In this document: one piece after another, positions 27,929 through 39,548 of the stretch
How the letters are laid out: each line of letters starts with the position of its first letter
Position numbering within the stretch: position 1 is the stretch's first letter
NCBI RefSeq assembly: GCF_029910655.1
Contig: NZ_CP123897.1
Location: forward strand, 3,461,547-3,525,546
Direction: 5' to 3'
Origin: Methylomonas sp. UP202
GTDB taxonomy: Bacteria; Pseudomonadota; Gammaproteobacteria; Methylococcales; Methylomonadaceae
DNA length: 64,000 nt
Made by a program: the position numbers and the translations under genes
The notes under the pieces: generated by a model
What the model was told of the DNA's origin: nothing
Database searches by the model: none
What the model saw: the letters and a program-made list of their open reading frames with translations, nothing else

Positions 27929-28650
27929 CACAGGCCTCCGTTGACCGAAATCACTTGCCGAGTGATGTAGGCCGCATCCTTGGACAATAAAAACGCCACC
28001 GTCGCCGCGACTTCCTCCGGACGACCGACCCGGCGGACCGGAATCAAGCCGTTGATTTCGTCCAGCGGCAGTTCGTCCAGCATGTCGGTGGCGATCAGAC
28101 CCGGCGCCACGCAATTGACGGTAATCTCGCGCTTGGCCAACTCCAGCGCCAAGGCCTTGGTCGCGCCGATGATGCCGGCCTTGGCGGCGCTGTAATTGAC
28201 CTGGCCGCGATTGCCCATCAGGCCGGACACCGACGACAGCGTGACGATGCGGCCGGGTTTACGGCGCCGCACCATCGGCATCACCAGCGGTTGCAAGACG
28301 TTGTAAAAGGCGTCGAGATTGGTGTGGATGACGCTGTCCCATTCCTCGCCGGTCAAGGCCGGAAAGGCGTTATCGGCGGCGATGCCGGCGTTGCAAACCA
28401 CGCCGTAATAGGCGCCGTGACTATCGATGTCGGCGTTCAATACCGCCGCGCATTCAGCCCGGTCGGCCACGTCGAATTGCAGGATGCGGGCCTGCCGGCC
28501 GAGTTCGGCAATCTGGGCCGCCACGACTTCGGCGTCGTGGCGTCGGCCGCGACAATGCAGGACCAAATCGTAACCCAGACCGGCCAAATAGAGGGCAATA
28601 GCGCGGCCTATGCCCCGACTGGAGCCGGTCACTAACACGGTATCATTCAT
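27925..28650 (-). CDS. 3-oxoacyl-ACP reductase (FabG-like) of aryl-polyene cluster
   Basis: NADPH-dependent SDR of 241 aa with VTGSSRGIGRAIAL at the N-terminus, NAG near residue 88, and the catalytic YSAAKAG with upstream Ser in TLSSVSG. It performs the beta-keto reduction in polyene elongation, corresponding to ApeQ. It overlaps the dehydratase gene by 8 bp and the ketosynthase by 4 bp. Confidence 0.92.
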   Translation of the reverse strand: MNDTVLVTGSSRGIGRAIALYLAGLGYDLVLHCRGRRHDAEVVAAQIAELGRQARILQFDVADRAECAAVLNADIDSHGAYYGVVCNAGIAADNAFPALTGEEWDSVIHTNLDAFYNVLQPLVMPMVRRRKPGRIVTLSSVSGLMGNRGQVNYSAAKAGIIGATKALALELAKREITVNCVAPGLIATDMLDELPLDEINGLIPVRRVGRPEEVAATVAFLLSKDAAYITRQVISVNGGLC

Positions 28651-29077
28651 GCAAATCGTCAGGTTGGAAAACGTTGAGGGTGGCGGAAATGTCGATATTG
28701 TCGCCGCGAATCCGGCATTCGAAAACTCCCAATTGACCTTCTTGCAGAATTTTCGCGGCTTCGACCGTCAGACGAGCGCCGACCGGCAGATAATCGACAT
28801 TGCCGAGATAGCGCCGGGTACCCAGCAAAAAGCCCAGCCGGATCGGCTCGCCGGCCTGCTTGGCTTTCAGCCCGGCATAAACGCCGATGGTTTGCGCCAT
28901 GTATTCGATGCCGACCCAGGCCGGCACCTGCTCGGCGTCGCCGAACAGCAAACCGTCGCCGCGCACCGTTAACTCGGTGGCAACCCCGGCCTCATCGAAA
29001 TGCAACAGCCGGTCCAACAGCACCATCGCGCCGGTATGCGGCAACAGCTCGGCGATCGGCGTATCGAATCCGATCAT
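28643..29077 (-). CDS. ApeP-like 3-hydroxyacyl-ACP dehydratase
   Basis: Hotdog-fold protein of 144 aa: IAELLPHTGAMVLLDRLLHF carries the likely catalytic His, followed by VGIEYMAQTIGVYAGLKA and the LLGTRRY motif. It matches the ApeP dehydratase family that works with ApeI in aryl-polyene synthesis. The ATG at 29077 overlaps the next upstream gene's stop as ATGA, which supports it over a longer frame with no family similarity. Confidence 0.88.
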   Translation of the reverse strand: MIGFDTPIAELLPHTGAMVLLDRLLHFDEAGVATELTVRGDGLLFGDAEQVPAWVGIEYMAQTIGVYAGLKAKQAGEPIRLGFLLGTRRYLGNVDYLPVGARLTVEAAKILQEGQLGVFECRIRGDNIDISATLNVFQPDDLHE

Positions 29078-30255
29078 GCCCGCGCCACGACTATCGAGAC
29101 GTTGCTGCCCCCGAACGCAAACGAATTGCTCTGGCACACCGCCACCGGCCGGCCCAGCGTTTGCCCGGGCCGTACCCAGTTCAGCTGGGGCAAGGCCGGA
29201 TCGCTGTCGGCGTCGTTGACGTTGGGAATCAGTGCGCCGGCGGGGTTGGCATCGGTCAGCAACAACCAACAAAATCCCAATTCCAGCGCCGCCGCCGTGC
29301 CTAGCGTATGACCGGTCATGCCCTTGCTGGAACCCACCGGCGTGCGACTGCCGAACACCTGATGCACCGCGCGACTCTCCATCGCGTCGTTCAACGGGGT
29401 CGCGGTACCGTGCAGGTTGACGTAATCGACTTGCGCCGGCTCTAGACGAGCTTGCTCCAGCGCCTGCCGCATCGCGGCGGCGACCGCGACGCCGGCCGGG
29501 TCGGGTGCGGAAAAATGATGGGCGTCGCTAGTCGCCGCCGCGCCGAGCAGGGCCACCGGCCCCGGCTCGCGGCTCATCACGAACAACGCGGCCGCTTCGC
29601 CCAAATTGATACCGTCGCGCCCGGCGCCAAACGGCCGGCACAATCCCTTGCTGACCGATTCCAGCGCCGCGAAGCCGTTGACCGTCAAACCGCACAGGCT
29701 ATCGGCCCCGCCGACCAGCACCGCGTCGCACAAGTCCAGATCCAGCAAACGCCGGGCCGACAATATCGCCTTGCCGCTGGACGAACAGGCGGTCGATACC
29801 GTGTAACGCGGCCCGCCCAAGCCCAAATAGCCCGCCAAGAAATCGGCGCCGGCCCCCATTTGCTGTTGCTTGTAATGGAAACCGGCCGGAATCGCGCCGG
29901 TCTCGGCCAGCGCTTGCAAAGCCAGTTCGCTGTTGCGCACGCCGGACGTGCTGGTGCCCAGCACGACGCCGATTCGGTCGGCACCGTAACGCGCGGTCAT
30001 TTCGAACAGCGTGTTTTCGAGCTGGCGCGCGGCCGCCAACAGCAGCCGATTGTTGCGGCAGCGATACGCGGCCCAAGCGTCCGGCAATTCGGGCAATTCG
30101 GCCCCGACCCGGCCCAGATACAGCGGCCGGCCCGGCGTGAACTCGTCGCTCGGCACCAAACCGGAGCGCTCGCCGCTCAACAGCGCGCCGAGTATCGCGC
30201 TCCGCTGATGGCCCAGTGCGCACAGCAGCGCCGCGTCGTTGAAGTAAAACGTCAT
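29074..30255 (-). CDS. Second beta-ketoacyl synthase of aryl-polyene cluster
   Basis: 393-residue FabF/FabB-like condensing enzyme with the Cys in VSTACSSSGKAILS, His in YVNLHGTATPLND and His in KGMTGHTLGTAAALEL; the triad is intact. The shorter N-terminus (MTFYFNDAALLCALG) is the kind seen in the ApeR group. It lies 10 bp after the methyltransferase stop. Confidence 0.87.
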   Translation of the reverse strand: MTFYFNDAALLCALGHQRSAILGALLSGERSGLVPSDEFTPGRPLYLGRVGAELPELPDAWAAYRCRNNRLLLAAARQLENTLFEMTARYGADRIGVVLGTSTSGVRNSELALQALAETGAIPAGFHYKQQQMGAGADFLAGYLGLGGPRYTVSTACSSSGKAILSARRLLDLDLCDAVLVGGADSLCGLTVNGFAALESVSKGLCRPFGAGRDGINLGEAAALFVMSREPGPVALLGAAATSDAHHFSAPDPAGVAVAAAMRQALEQARLEPAQVDYVNLHGTATPLNDAMESRAVHQVFGSRTPVGSSKGMTGHTLGTAAALELGFCWLLLTDANPAGALIPNVNDADSDPALPQLNWVRPGQTLGRPVAVCQSNSFAFGGSNVSIVVARA

Positions 30256-30265
30256 CGGCGCGGCG

Positions 30266-30958
30266 CTATTTCACCGCCACCAGATTCAGCAGCGTCGGTT
30301 CCGGACGTTTGGGCAGCGACCAGCCGAACCATTCCAGCGCACCGGCATCCGGCCGGCTCCACCATAAATACGGTGTCGAAATCCGCTCGGCATCGACGCG
30401 AAAACCGGTGTCGCGAATCAAGCCCAGATATTGGTCGGCGGTCTTTTGCACCGCCATCGGGTGGCGAAACAGCAAGCGTATCGGCAGCGAATGGATGAAA
30501 CGCTTGCAAGACTCGGCAAATAACAGCAAACCGCCGGGTTTCAACACCCGGTAAAACTCCCGCATCGCCTCCGGGTGCCGAACGATATGATGAAAACTCT
30601 GATGGCAAAACACGATATCGAAGCCGGCGTCCGGATACGGCAGGCGCTCGGCGTTGCCGAGGCTGACCGTCACCGGGCAAGCGCAACGGCCGGCCTGACC
30701 TTGGGCATCGGCCAACAGTGCGGCGTCGATTTCGATCGCGGCGATGCGGCTGGGCGCGAACGCCTCCGCCAGCAACGCAAACGAATTTCCCCGGCCGCAG
30801 CCTACGTCCAATATCGTCGGTGCCGCCGGCGCGGCGGACATCAACCGCCGCAAATCGGCGATCGCCACCCGCAACACCCGCTTGCGCCAGGTTTCGGTGT
30901 TCAAAAACCAAATGCCGAAGGCGCTTTCCTTGATCCAGCAGGTTTGGGAGAGAGTCAT
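30266..30958 (-). CDS. Class I SAM-dependent methyltransferase, first gene of aryl-polyene cluster
   Basis: 230-residue methyltransferase with the SAM motif TILDVGCGRGNSFALLAEA (about 49-66), IDAALLADAQ, and FDIVFCHQSFHHIVRHPEAM. It corresponds to the methyltransferase seen in many aryl-polyene loci, which O-methylates the aryl head group. It is the first gene of the minus-strand run. Confidence 0.85.
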   Translation of the reverse strand: MTLSQTCWIKESAFGIWFLNTETWRKRVLRVAIADLRRLMSAAPAAPTILDVGCGRGNSFALLAEAFAPSRIAAIEIDAALLADAQGQAGRCACPVTVSLGNAERLPYPDAGFDIVFCHQSFHHIVRHPEAMREFYRVLKPGGLLLFAESCKRFIHSLPIRLLFRHPMAVQKTADQYLGLIRDTGFRVDAERISTPYLWWSRPDAGALEWFGWSLPKRPEPTLLNLVAVK

Positions 30959-31112
30959 GTCAGCAACGCTATGATCGGGCGATTGGGAAACCAGCGGAAA
31001 ATGTAGTCATCGCACCGCGAATTCCGGTTTTTAGACCCGCCCTAGGTCTTGCCGGGCGAGCCAGAGGCGGATAAGTCGAAATTGACCGCGCGACACGGTT
31101 AAACAGCGGCGC

Positions 31113-31118
31113 ATTATA
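31113..31118 (-). promoter_or_regulatory. Candidate -10 element upstream of aryl-polyene cluster
   Basis: On the minus strand this reads TATAAT exactly (in CGCTTATAATGCG), about 155 bases ahead of the methyltransferase ATG. The -35 region at normal spacing is poor (TGCCGG), so this is only a candidate sigma-70 promoter. Confidence 0.3.
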
Positions 31119-31154
31119 AGCGGATAGGACCGATTCCGGCACGCCGGCGGCGGC

Positions 31155-33218
31155 TTAGATTTTCGCCAGCAACATCACCGTCGACCGGGCTTGAGCACGA
31201 TAAACGAACTCGCCCACCGCGACCGCCGCCTCGGCACCGACGCAATCGTCCGGCGACGCCAGCGCGGTATCGATCACCCGCGCCCATTGCAGCGGGGCGT
31301 TTTGATAACTCGACGGCAATTCGAAAGCCAGGCTTTCCCAGTAGCTGTTGAAAATAAAATAAATCAGATAAGGCCGCTGCAGCTTGGCTATCAGAATCGC
31401 CAGGCCGTGCGAATCCCGTCCCCAATCCGGCTGATGCAGTTTAACGCCGTGGTATTCGATATACAGCTGTTGGAAAAACAGATTCAACGTGGCTTGCGAC
31501 TCCTTCCAGGTATACAGCAAGCCGCGCAACTCGATCAGCAGTTTGACGAAACGGTGGATGTCGGCATGTTTGTCCCGCAATGACCAATCCAACCAGCTCA
31601 GCTCGTTATCCTGGCAATAGGCATTGTTGTTACCCCACTGACTGCGGCAGACTTCGTCGCCCATCGTCAGCATCGGCGTGCCGGCGGAAAGCAAGGTCAA
31701 GGCCAGGAAATTCTTGATCTGGCGCTTGCGCAGCCGGTTGATGTCCGCGGCATCGGTTGGTCCCTCGGCGCCGCAATTCCAGCTGAGATTGTTGTCGCAA
31801 CCGTCGCGGTTGCCTTCCCGATTGGCTTCGTTGTGCTTGACGTTGTAGGACACCAAATCGTGGAGCGTAAAACCGTCGTGGCAGGTCACGAAGTTGACGC
31901 TGGTCTCCGGCTCGCGCCGTTCGGCGGCAAAAATATCGGGACTGGCGAACAGACGATTGGGCAATTTGGCGACGCTACCCGGCGCGGCCCGCCAGAAATC
32001 GCGGATGTCGTCGCGAAACTGGCCGTTCCACTCCTTCCAGAAGTCGCCGATGAAACAGCCAACCTGGTACAAGCCGGCGGCATCCCAGGCTTCTGCGATC
32101 AATTTGCTACCGGACAACACCGGATCGGTTTCGATATCCCATAAAATCGGCGGATTCGGAAACGGCCGGCCTTCTTCGTCGCGCGACAAAATCGACGCCA
32201 AATCGAAGCGAAAACCGTCCACGTGCATTTCGGTAACCCAATAGCGCAAACTATCCAAAATCAAGCGCCGCACCACCGAATGGTTGGCCTTCAGGGTGTT
32301 GCCTGTACCGGCGTAGTTAGTGTAGGCGCCGTTTTGCGGGTCTAGGATGTAGTAGACGTCGTTTGCCAGGCCCTTGAAGCAAAACATCGGCCCGCGCTGA
32401 TCGCCCTCGGCGGTATGGTTGAACACCACGTCCAAGATCACTTCGATACCGGCGCGGTGCAGGGCTTTCACCATGTCGCGAAACTCGGCGATCGCGGCCA
32501 GCGGCGCCGAATCCGAGCTGTAACCACAATGCGGCGCGAAAAACGACACCGGCGAATAGCCCCAATAATTGCACAGACCCGGCGGTGCGTCTTGCGGATC
32601 GAATTGAAACACCGGCAGCAACTCGACGGCGGTGACGCCCAAATCCTTCAAATACGGAATTTTCTCGATCACGCCGGCATAGGTGCCGCGCTTGTTCGCC
32701 GCGACGCCGGAACTGGCGTGCTGGGTGAAACCGCGCACGTGCATTTCGTAAATCACGGTACCGCGAAACGGTTTACGCAGCGGCGCGTCGCCTTCCCAGT
32801 TGTAGCCCCGGTAATCGACCACGACGCTTTTCATCGCCGCCCCCCAATTGACGCCTGGCCGGCACGCGGCCTGGCGATCGTAATTCGTCCCGGCCGCGAC
32901 GCCGCGCGCGTAAGGATCGAGCAGCAGTTTTTCCGGATCGAAGCGCAGGCCGCGCTCGGGATTGCTGGGCCCGTTCACCCGGTAACCGTACAACTGGCCG
33001 GCTTGAATGTCGGGTGCGTAGATGTGCCAGTAGTGGAAGGTCCGGTGGCGTAGCGGGTCCAGCGGCACGATGCGGCTGGGTATATCGTCGTCCGCCGCGT
33101 CGAACAGCAGCAGCTCGACCGAGGTAGCATTCTTGGCGTACACGCTGAAGTTGGCGCCCCCCGGACGCAAGGTTGAACCCAGCGGATAGGAACTGCCCGT
33201 GTTGACTTTGCCGTTCAT
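31155..33218 (-). CDS. glgX: Glycogen debranching enzyme GlgX
   Basis: Family GH13 isoamylase-type enzyme of 687 aa that hydrolyses alpha-1,6 branches of limit dextrins in glycogen breakdown. An N-terminal CBM48-like domain (SSYPLGSTLRPGGANFSVYAKNA) is followed by the catalytic barrel: EVILDVVFNHTAEGD, MHVDGFRFDLASIL (nucleophile Asp), SKLIAEAWDAAGLYQVG (general acid Glu) and VTCHDGFTLHDLVSYN. ATG 33218, with GGGAG upstream, is chosen over an earlier TTG. No other glycogen genes adjoin it. Confidence 0.94.
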   Translation of the reverse strand: MNGKVNTGSSYPLGSTLRPGGANFSVYAKNATSVELLLFDAADDDIPSRIVPLDPLRHRTFHYWHIYAPDIQAGQLYGYRVNGPSNPERGLRFDPEKLLLDPYARGVAAGTNYDRQAACRPGVNWGAAMKSVVVDYRGYNWEGDAPLRKPFRGTVIYEMHVRGFTQHASSGVAANKRGTYAGVIEKIPYLKDLGVTAVELLPVFQFDPQDAPPGLCNYWGYSPVSFFAPHCGYSSDSAPLAAIAEFRDMVKALHRAGIEVILDVVFNHTAEGDQRGPMFCFKGLANDVYYILDPQNGAYTNYAGTGNTLKANHSVVRRLILDSLRYWVTEMHVDGFRFDLASILSRDEEGRPFPNPPILWDIETDPVLSGSKLIAEAWDAAGLYQVGCFIGDFWKEWNGQFRDDIRDFWRAAPGSVAKLPNRLFASPDIFAAERREPETSVNFVTCHDGFTLHDLVSYNVKHNEANREGNRDGCDNNLSWNCGAEGPTDAADINRLRKRQIKNFLALTLLSAGTPMLTMGDEVCRSQWGNNNAYCQDNELSWLDWSLRDKHADIHRFVKLLIELRGLLYTWKESQATLNLFFQQLYIEYHGVKLHQPDWGRDSHGLAILIAKLQRPYLIYFIFNSYWESLAFELPSSYQNAPLQWARVIDTALASPDDCVGAEAAVAVGEFVYRAQARSTVMLLAKI

Positions 33219-33520
33219 GTCGCTAAAACTCCCGGTTACGTGGGATTCCCGAACCAAGATCCCTGACCGAAAGTTTAGGAGAATATCTAGAAACTGGACG
33301 AAACCTAGGGTTTTGCCGTTGCCGATCGGGCGGCCGCCAAAACGCGCGGAATCGTCAAGGGAGGTATCGCGGTTTCGGTTTGGTCATAGGGGATGACGAC
33401 GCAGACCAGACAAGGTGTGCGCTCCGTTAGCCGCTGGATCGAAATTGGTCGCAGACAGATTGCCGTCCCGATAGGCTTAGCACGAATTGATCGGCGCCCC
33501 CTCCTGGACCCGAAAAGCCT
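33219..33520. other. Intergenic stretch between glgX and rlmG
   Basis: About 300 bases with no convincing gene; nothing with family similarity is seen on either strand. It presumably holds the glgX promoter and the end of the rlmG transcript. Confidence 0.4.
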
Positions 33521-34654
33521 TCACCGCTTGATGCAACTGAATACCGAAAACTTCGGATTGGCCGCCACTAACCGACAGTTGCCGAATAACTTGCCCAAAC
33601 TCAGCTGATAATTCAAATGACGGTTACCGATCACCCGCAATTCGCCGCCGCTACGCAAGACCCGTTGGGCGTGGGTAAACATCGACCAAGCGATCTGGTC
33701 GCCAACCGTATGTTGTTGATGAAAGGGCGGATTGCAAACGACGCAATCGGCGCTTTCGGCCGGAAACTCGGTCAGGCCGTCACCGGCGACAAATTCGGCG
33801 TCGCGGCTATCCGCGAATGCCGTTTGGAAATTTTCCCGCGCCGACGCCAAGGCCATGAACGATTCGTCGACGAATACCAAACGGCCGGCCGGATAGCGCC
33901 GGGCCAGCATCACGCCGACGATGCCGTTTCCGCAACCCAGGTCGATCAAATCGCGGTAGCCGGTCCGATCCGGCAGGTGCTGCAACAAAAAGCGGGTGCC
34001 GATGTCCAGCGAATCGCGCGAAAACACATTGGCATGGTTGGTGACGATCAACTCGTCGTCTTCCAAGCGGTAACGGGTCGGATAGGGATTGGCCGACAGT
34101 TCCAAGTCGGAATTGACTTGCACGAACAATAAGCGGGCTTTTTTTACCGCCAGCGACGGCGTGCAAGGGCCGAGCAAGCGTTCGAGTAACTTCCAGGCGG
34201 TGGGCGGCAGATTCTTGACCATGCCGGCCGCGATCACGCGAGCGCCGGGGGCCAATCGCGGTTTCAAGCCGTGTAGTTGGTGTTCCAGCAAAGCCAGCGT
34301 TTTCGGAATTTTGATCAGCAGGCAATCGATACCGGGGCTAGGCAATCCGAGGCTGTCCAGCAATGCGACGTTTGCCACGTCTAGGCCGTTGCGGCGCAAA
34401 TTGTCGCGGGTGGCTTGTTGCGACAGCCAGGAATCGGATATCGCGGTCGGCCGGTACGCGTGCAGCGCGACGGCCAAAGCGCCGAAGCCGTCGTTTAAAA
34501 TGGCGATCCGCGCGTGGTCGGGCAACCTGATTTCCGCAAGATGAGTCAACAGATATTCGTCGGCCGCATCCCACGCTCTGAGCGTTTCCTGGCGCCGGTG
34601 TAGCAGGCGCGCCAGTTGAAAACGCCCCTGGGGCACTATCATCTCTTGTTCCAT
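33521..34654 (-). CDS. rlmG: 23S rRNA (guanine-N2)-methyltransferase RlmG
   Basis: 377-residue two-domain RlmC/RlmG-type enzyme that methylates G1835 of 23S rRNA. The N-terminal domain is a degenerate methyltransferase fold (HARIAILNDGFGALAVAL). The C-terminal catalytic domain has IDLGCGNGIVGVMLARR for SAM and the amino-methylase motif CVVCNPPFHQQHTVGDQIAW. ATG 34654 (MEQEMIVPQG) matches the family start and the usual length. Confidence 0.9.
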   Translation of the reverse strand: MEQEMIVPQGRFQLARLLHRRQETLRAWDAADEYLLTHLAEIRLPDHARIAILNDGFGALAVALHAYRPTAISDSWLSQQATRDNLRRNGLDVANVALLDSLGLPSPGIDCLLIKIPKTLALLEHQLHGLKPRLAPGARVIAAGMVKNLPPTAWKLLERLLGPCTPSLAVKKARLLFVQVNSDLELSANPYPTRYRLEDDELIVTNHANVFSRDSLDIGTRFLLQHLPDRTGYRDLIDLGCGNGIVGVMLARRYPAGRLVFVDESFMALASARENFQTAFADSRDAEFVAGDGLTEFPAESADCVVCNPPFHQQHTVGDQIAWSMFTHAQRVLRSGGELRVIGNRHLNYQLSLGKLFGNCRLVAANPKFSVFSCIKR

Positions 34655-34761
34655 GTTCGGTTGACGGCTTCCGCCTAGAGCTTGGCGGCTAGGTCGCCGC
34701 ACCCAATGGTTTCAGTAGCGACAATTTGCCACGCGGCAATATGCCACATTTTCTACCGCAC

Positions 34762-34877
34762 TTTAGTTCAGTAGACTAAACGCGACTCTTGTATGCGCCC
34801 CAGACGGGGAATGAGAGTTATACCCCACCTCTCTATGCGGTCAGCCTCAAACATCCGGGTCCTGACCGCTTTTTTTT
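34762..34877 (+). ncRNA. Candidate structured small RNA ending in a Rho-independent terminator
   Basis: On the plus strand four simple hairpins follow one another: TTTAGT/ACTAAA (34762-34780), CCCC/GGGG around 34798-34809, GAGAG/CTCTC (about 34814-34833), and a strong terminator stem GCGGTCAG/CTGACCGC (34837-34869) followed by TTTTTTTT. No plus-strand gene ends here: rlmG and tatD both run on the minus strand. The T-run orientation therefore implies an independent plus-strand transcript. No known RNA family was recognised. Confidence 0.45.
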
Positions 34878-34886
34878 CCCACTCGA

Positions 34887-35675
34887 TCAATGCGCCTCGC
34901 CAAAAGCGCCCGCAAATAAGCGATAAAAATTCTCGGTGGACTGGCGGGCGACCGTCTCGACGTCGACGCCGCGCAATTCGGCGATGTGCTCGGCGACATA
35001 CCGCACATATAACGGATAATTGGGCTTGCCGCGATGCGGTACCGGCGCCAGATACGGCGAATCGGTTTCGATCAAGTAGCGGTCGGCCGGAATTCGCCGG
35101 GCGACATCCTTGATCGCTTCGGCGTTCTTGAAGGTCACGATCCCGGAAAACGAAATATAAAAATTCAGTTCCAAGGCTTTTTCGGCATAATCCCAGTCCT
35201 CGGTAAAACAATGGATGATACCGCCGACCGTATCGGCGCCTTCTTCCCTGAGCACCTGCAACGCATCCTGGCCGGCTTCGCGGGTATGAATAATCAGCGG
35301 CTTATTCAGCTGCTTGGCGACGGCGATGTGGTTACGAAAGCGGCGAAATTGCCAACCCAGATCGCCTTGGCTGCGAAAATAATCCAGTCCGGTTTCGCCG
35401 ATGGCGATTACCTTGGCGTCGCTCCCCAGTTCCAGCAAATCCTCGACGCCGGGTTCGCGGGCGTCGGTCACGTTTGGATGTACGCCGACCGATAGCGAAA
35501 TGTCGGGGTAAGGCTCGATCAAGCGCCGCATGGCGGGATAGGCCTCCAGATCGATGCCTATGCACAGCATGCGGCTGATTTGCTGGGCGCGAGCGGCGCC
35601 GACGAAACCGGCAAAATCGCCGCCGTAGGGCTGCAAGTCGATCCGGTCGAGGTGGCAATGGGAGTCTATGAACAT
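34887..35675 (-). CDS. TatD-family metal-dependent hydrolase (YcfH-like)
   Basis: 262-residue TatD DNase family protein. Metal-site residues are visible in FIDSHCHLDRID (start), AIGETGLDYFR, PLIIHTREAGQDAL, GIIHCFTEDW and LIETDSPYLAPVPHRGK. It acts as a cytoplasmic metal-dependent hydrolase, probably a 3'-5' exonuclease or D-amino-acyl deacylase by family. ATG 35675 gives the usual MFIDSHCH start. It ends the acpP-to-tatD gene run and matches E. coli ycfH position after holB. Confidence 0.92.
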   Translation of the reverse strand: MFIDSHCHLDRIDLQPYGGDFAGFVGAARAQQISRMLCIGIDLEAYPAMRRLIEPYPDISLSVGVHPNVTDAREPGVEDLLELGSDAKVIAIGETGLDYFRSQGDLGWQFRRFRNHIAVAKQLNKPLIIHTREAGQDALQVLREEGADTVGGIIHCFTEDWDYAEKALELNFYISFSGIVTFKNAEAIKDVARRIPADRYLIETDSPYLAPVPHRGKPNYPLYVRYVAEHIAELRGVDVETVARQSTENFYRLFAGAFGEAH

Positions 35676-35719
35676 CGGATGGTTTACGAAAATCAAGGCC
35701 GGCGGACATGCCGACAATA

Positions 35720-36073
35720 CTACATGGTATGGGTGGAGCGGTCGGATTCCAGCGCGCCGGCCAGATAGGTTTCGATTTTATTGCGGGCCATGCCGCCGTC
35801 CTGGTCGCTAAATTGCACGCCGATGCCGGCGGCCCGATAACCCTCGGCGCCGTTCGGGGTTTTCCAGATGATCTTGCCGGCGATCGGCAATCGCTCGGTT
35901 TCATCCATCAAATTCAGCAGCATGAACACTTCTTCGCCCATATCGTATTCGCGCTTGGTCGGAATGAACAATCCGCCGTTTTTGACGAAAGGCATATAGG
36001 CGGCATACAAGGCATTCTTGTCCTTGATCGACAGCGAGAGTATGCCTTGCCGGGGTGACGGAGTTTCTGCCAT
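35720..36073 (-). CDS. pilZ: Type IV pilus-type PilZ protein
   Basis: 117-residue PilZ protein: ILSLSIKDKNALYAAYMPFVKNGGLFIPT, EVFMLLNLMDETERLPIAGKIIWKTPNGAEGYRAAGIGVQF. This is the original PilZ subgroup, which lacks the RxxxR arginine motif and does not bind c-di-GMP strongly in Pseudomonas and Xanthomonas. Its position between holB and tatD is the same as in those genera. It is needed for type IV pilus assembly by family. Confidence 0.9.
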   Translation of the reverse strand: MAETPSPRQGILSLSIKDKNALYAAYMPFVKNGGLFIPTKREYDMGEEVFMLLNLMDETERLPIAGKIIWKTPNGAEGYRAAGIGVQFSDQDGGMARNKIETYLAGALESDRSTHTM

Positions 36074-36076
36074 GGC

Positions 36077-38695
<2,619 letters not shown>

Positions 38696-38696
<1 letters not shown>

Positions 38697-39520
38697 CACG
38701 ACAACTCCCGTTGTTTGGCTAGCCGATAGGCCGCGCATATACGTTGCGTCACCTGCCCGACCGGGAAATCTTGCCCGGCCAAGCGCCGCACCGGCCAAAT
38801 CCCGATCACCGAGTTGGTCACGAACACTTCGTCGGCCGCCAATACCTGATCCACGGTGATCGCCGCTTCCACCGACGGCAAGCCTTCGGCGGCCGCGAAC
38901 GCCAAACTCCATTCGCGAACGATGCCGGCCACGCCGCAATCGGTCAAAGCAGGCGTCAGCAAAACGCCGCTCTTGACGATAAACAGATTACTCATCGTGC
39001 CTTCCACGACGTAATTCTGGACATCCAGCATCAAACCTTCCTGGCGGCTGTCGTCCGACCACTCGGCGCGGGCAAGTACTTGCTCCAAACGATTCAAATG
39101 CTTGATGCCGGCCAGCGTGGCATTGCTGGACAAGCGTTGCCGACAAAAATCGGCGACGATGCCGTCGGTTTGGTAATGTGCGGGGTAATCGGGATAGGGA
39201 TGCAGGCTGAACAGCCGAGTAGGCTGGATAACGTCCGGTTGCCGGTAGCCTCGCCCGCCGCAACCGCGAGTAACGATCAGCTTAAGCACCGCGGCTTCCC
39301 TGCCGGCGGCGAAAGACAAGGCTTCCGCTTCGAGCAAACCGGCGTCGGGCATCGGAATCATCAAACGCCGGCAGCCCGACGCCAGACGTCTAAGATGCCG
39401 ATCGAGAAATAAAGGCCGGCCCTGCCGGACTTCCAGCGTTTCGAACAGGCCGTCGCCGTATTGCAAGCCGCGATCGGCCGGATCGATGCAATGCGCGGGT
39501 TCGCCGTTCAGCAGAAACAT
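38696..39520 (-). CDS. pabC: Aminodeoxychorismate lyase PabC
   Basis: Fold-type IV PLP enzyme of 274 aa that makes 4-aminobenzoate and pyruvate for folate synthesis. Visible: GDGLFETLEVRQGRPLFLDRHLRRL, KLIVTRGCGGRGY, GIKHLNRLEQVLARAEW (PLP lysine in the KHLNRL motif), DVQNYVVEGTMSNLFIV. It sits between fabF and mltG as in E. coli. Confidence 0.93.
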
Positions 39521-39548
39521 CGCCGGTCACTGCCGCGGCCCGCAAAAA

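Noticed and set aside
30252..30911. 219-codon minus-strand frame over the methyltransferase
   Set aside because: Shadow frame; the SAM motif DVGCGRGNS is in the frame starting at 30958.
34837..34878. Hairpin at 34.84-34.88 kb as the terminator of the tatD operon
   Set aside because: The T-run follows the stem on the plus strand, whereas tatD is read on the minus strand; on that strand no T-run follows.
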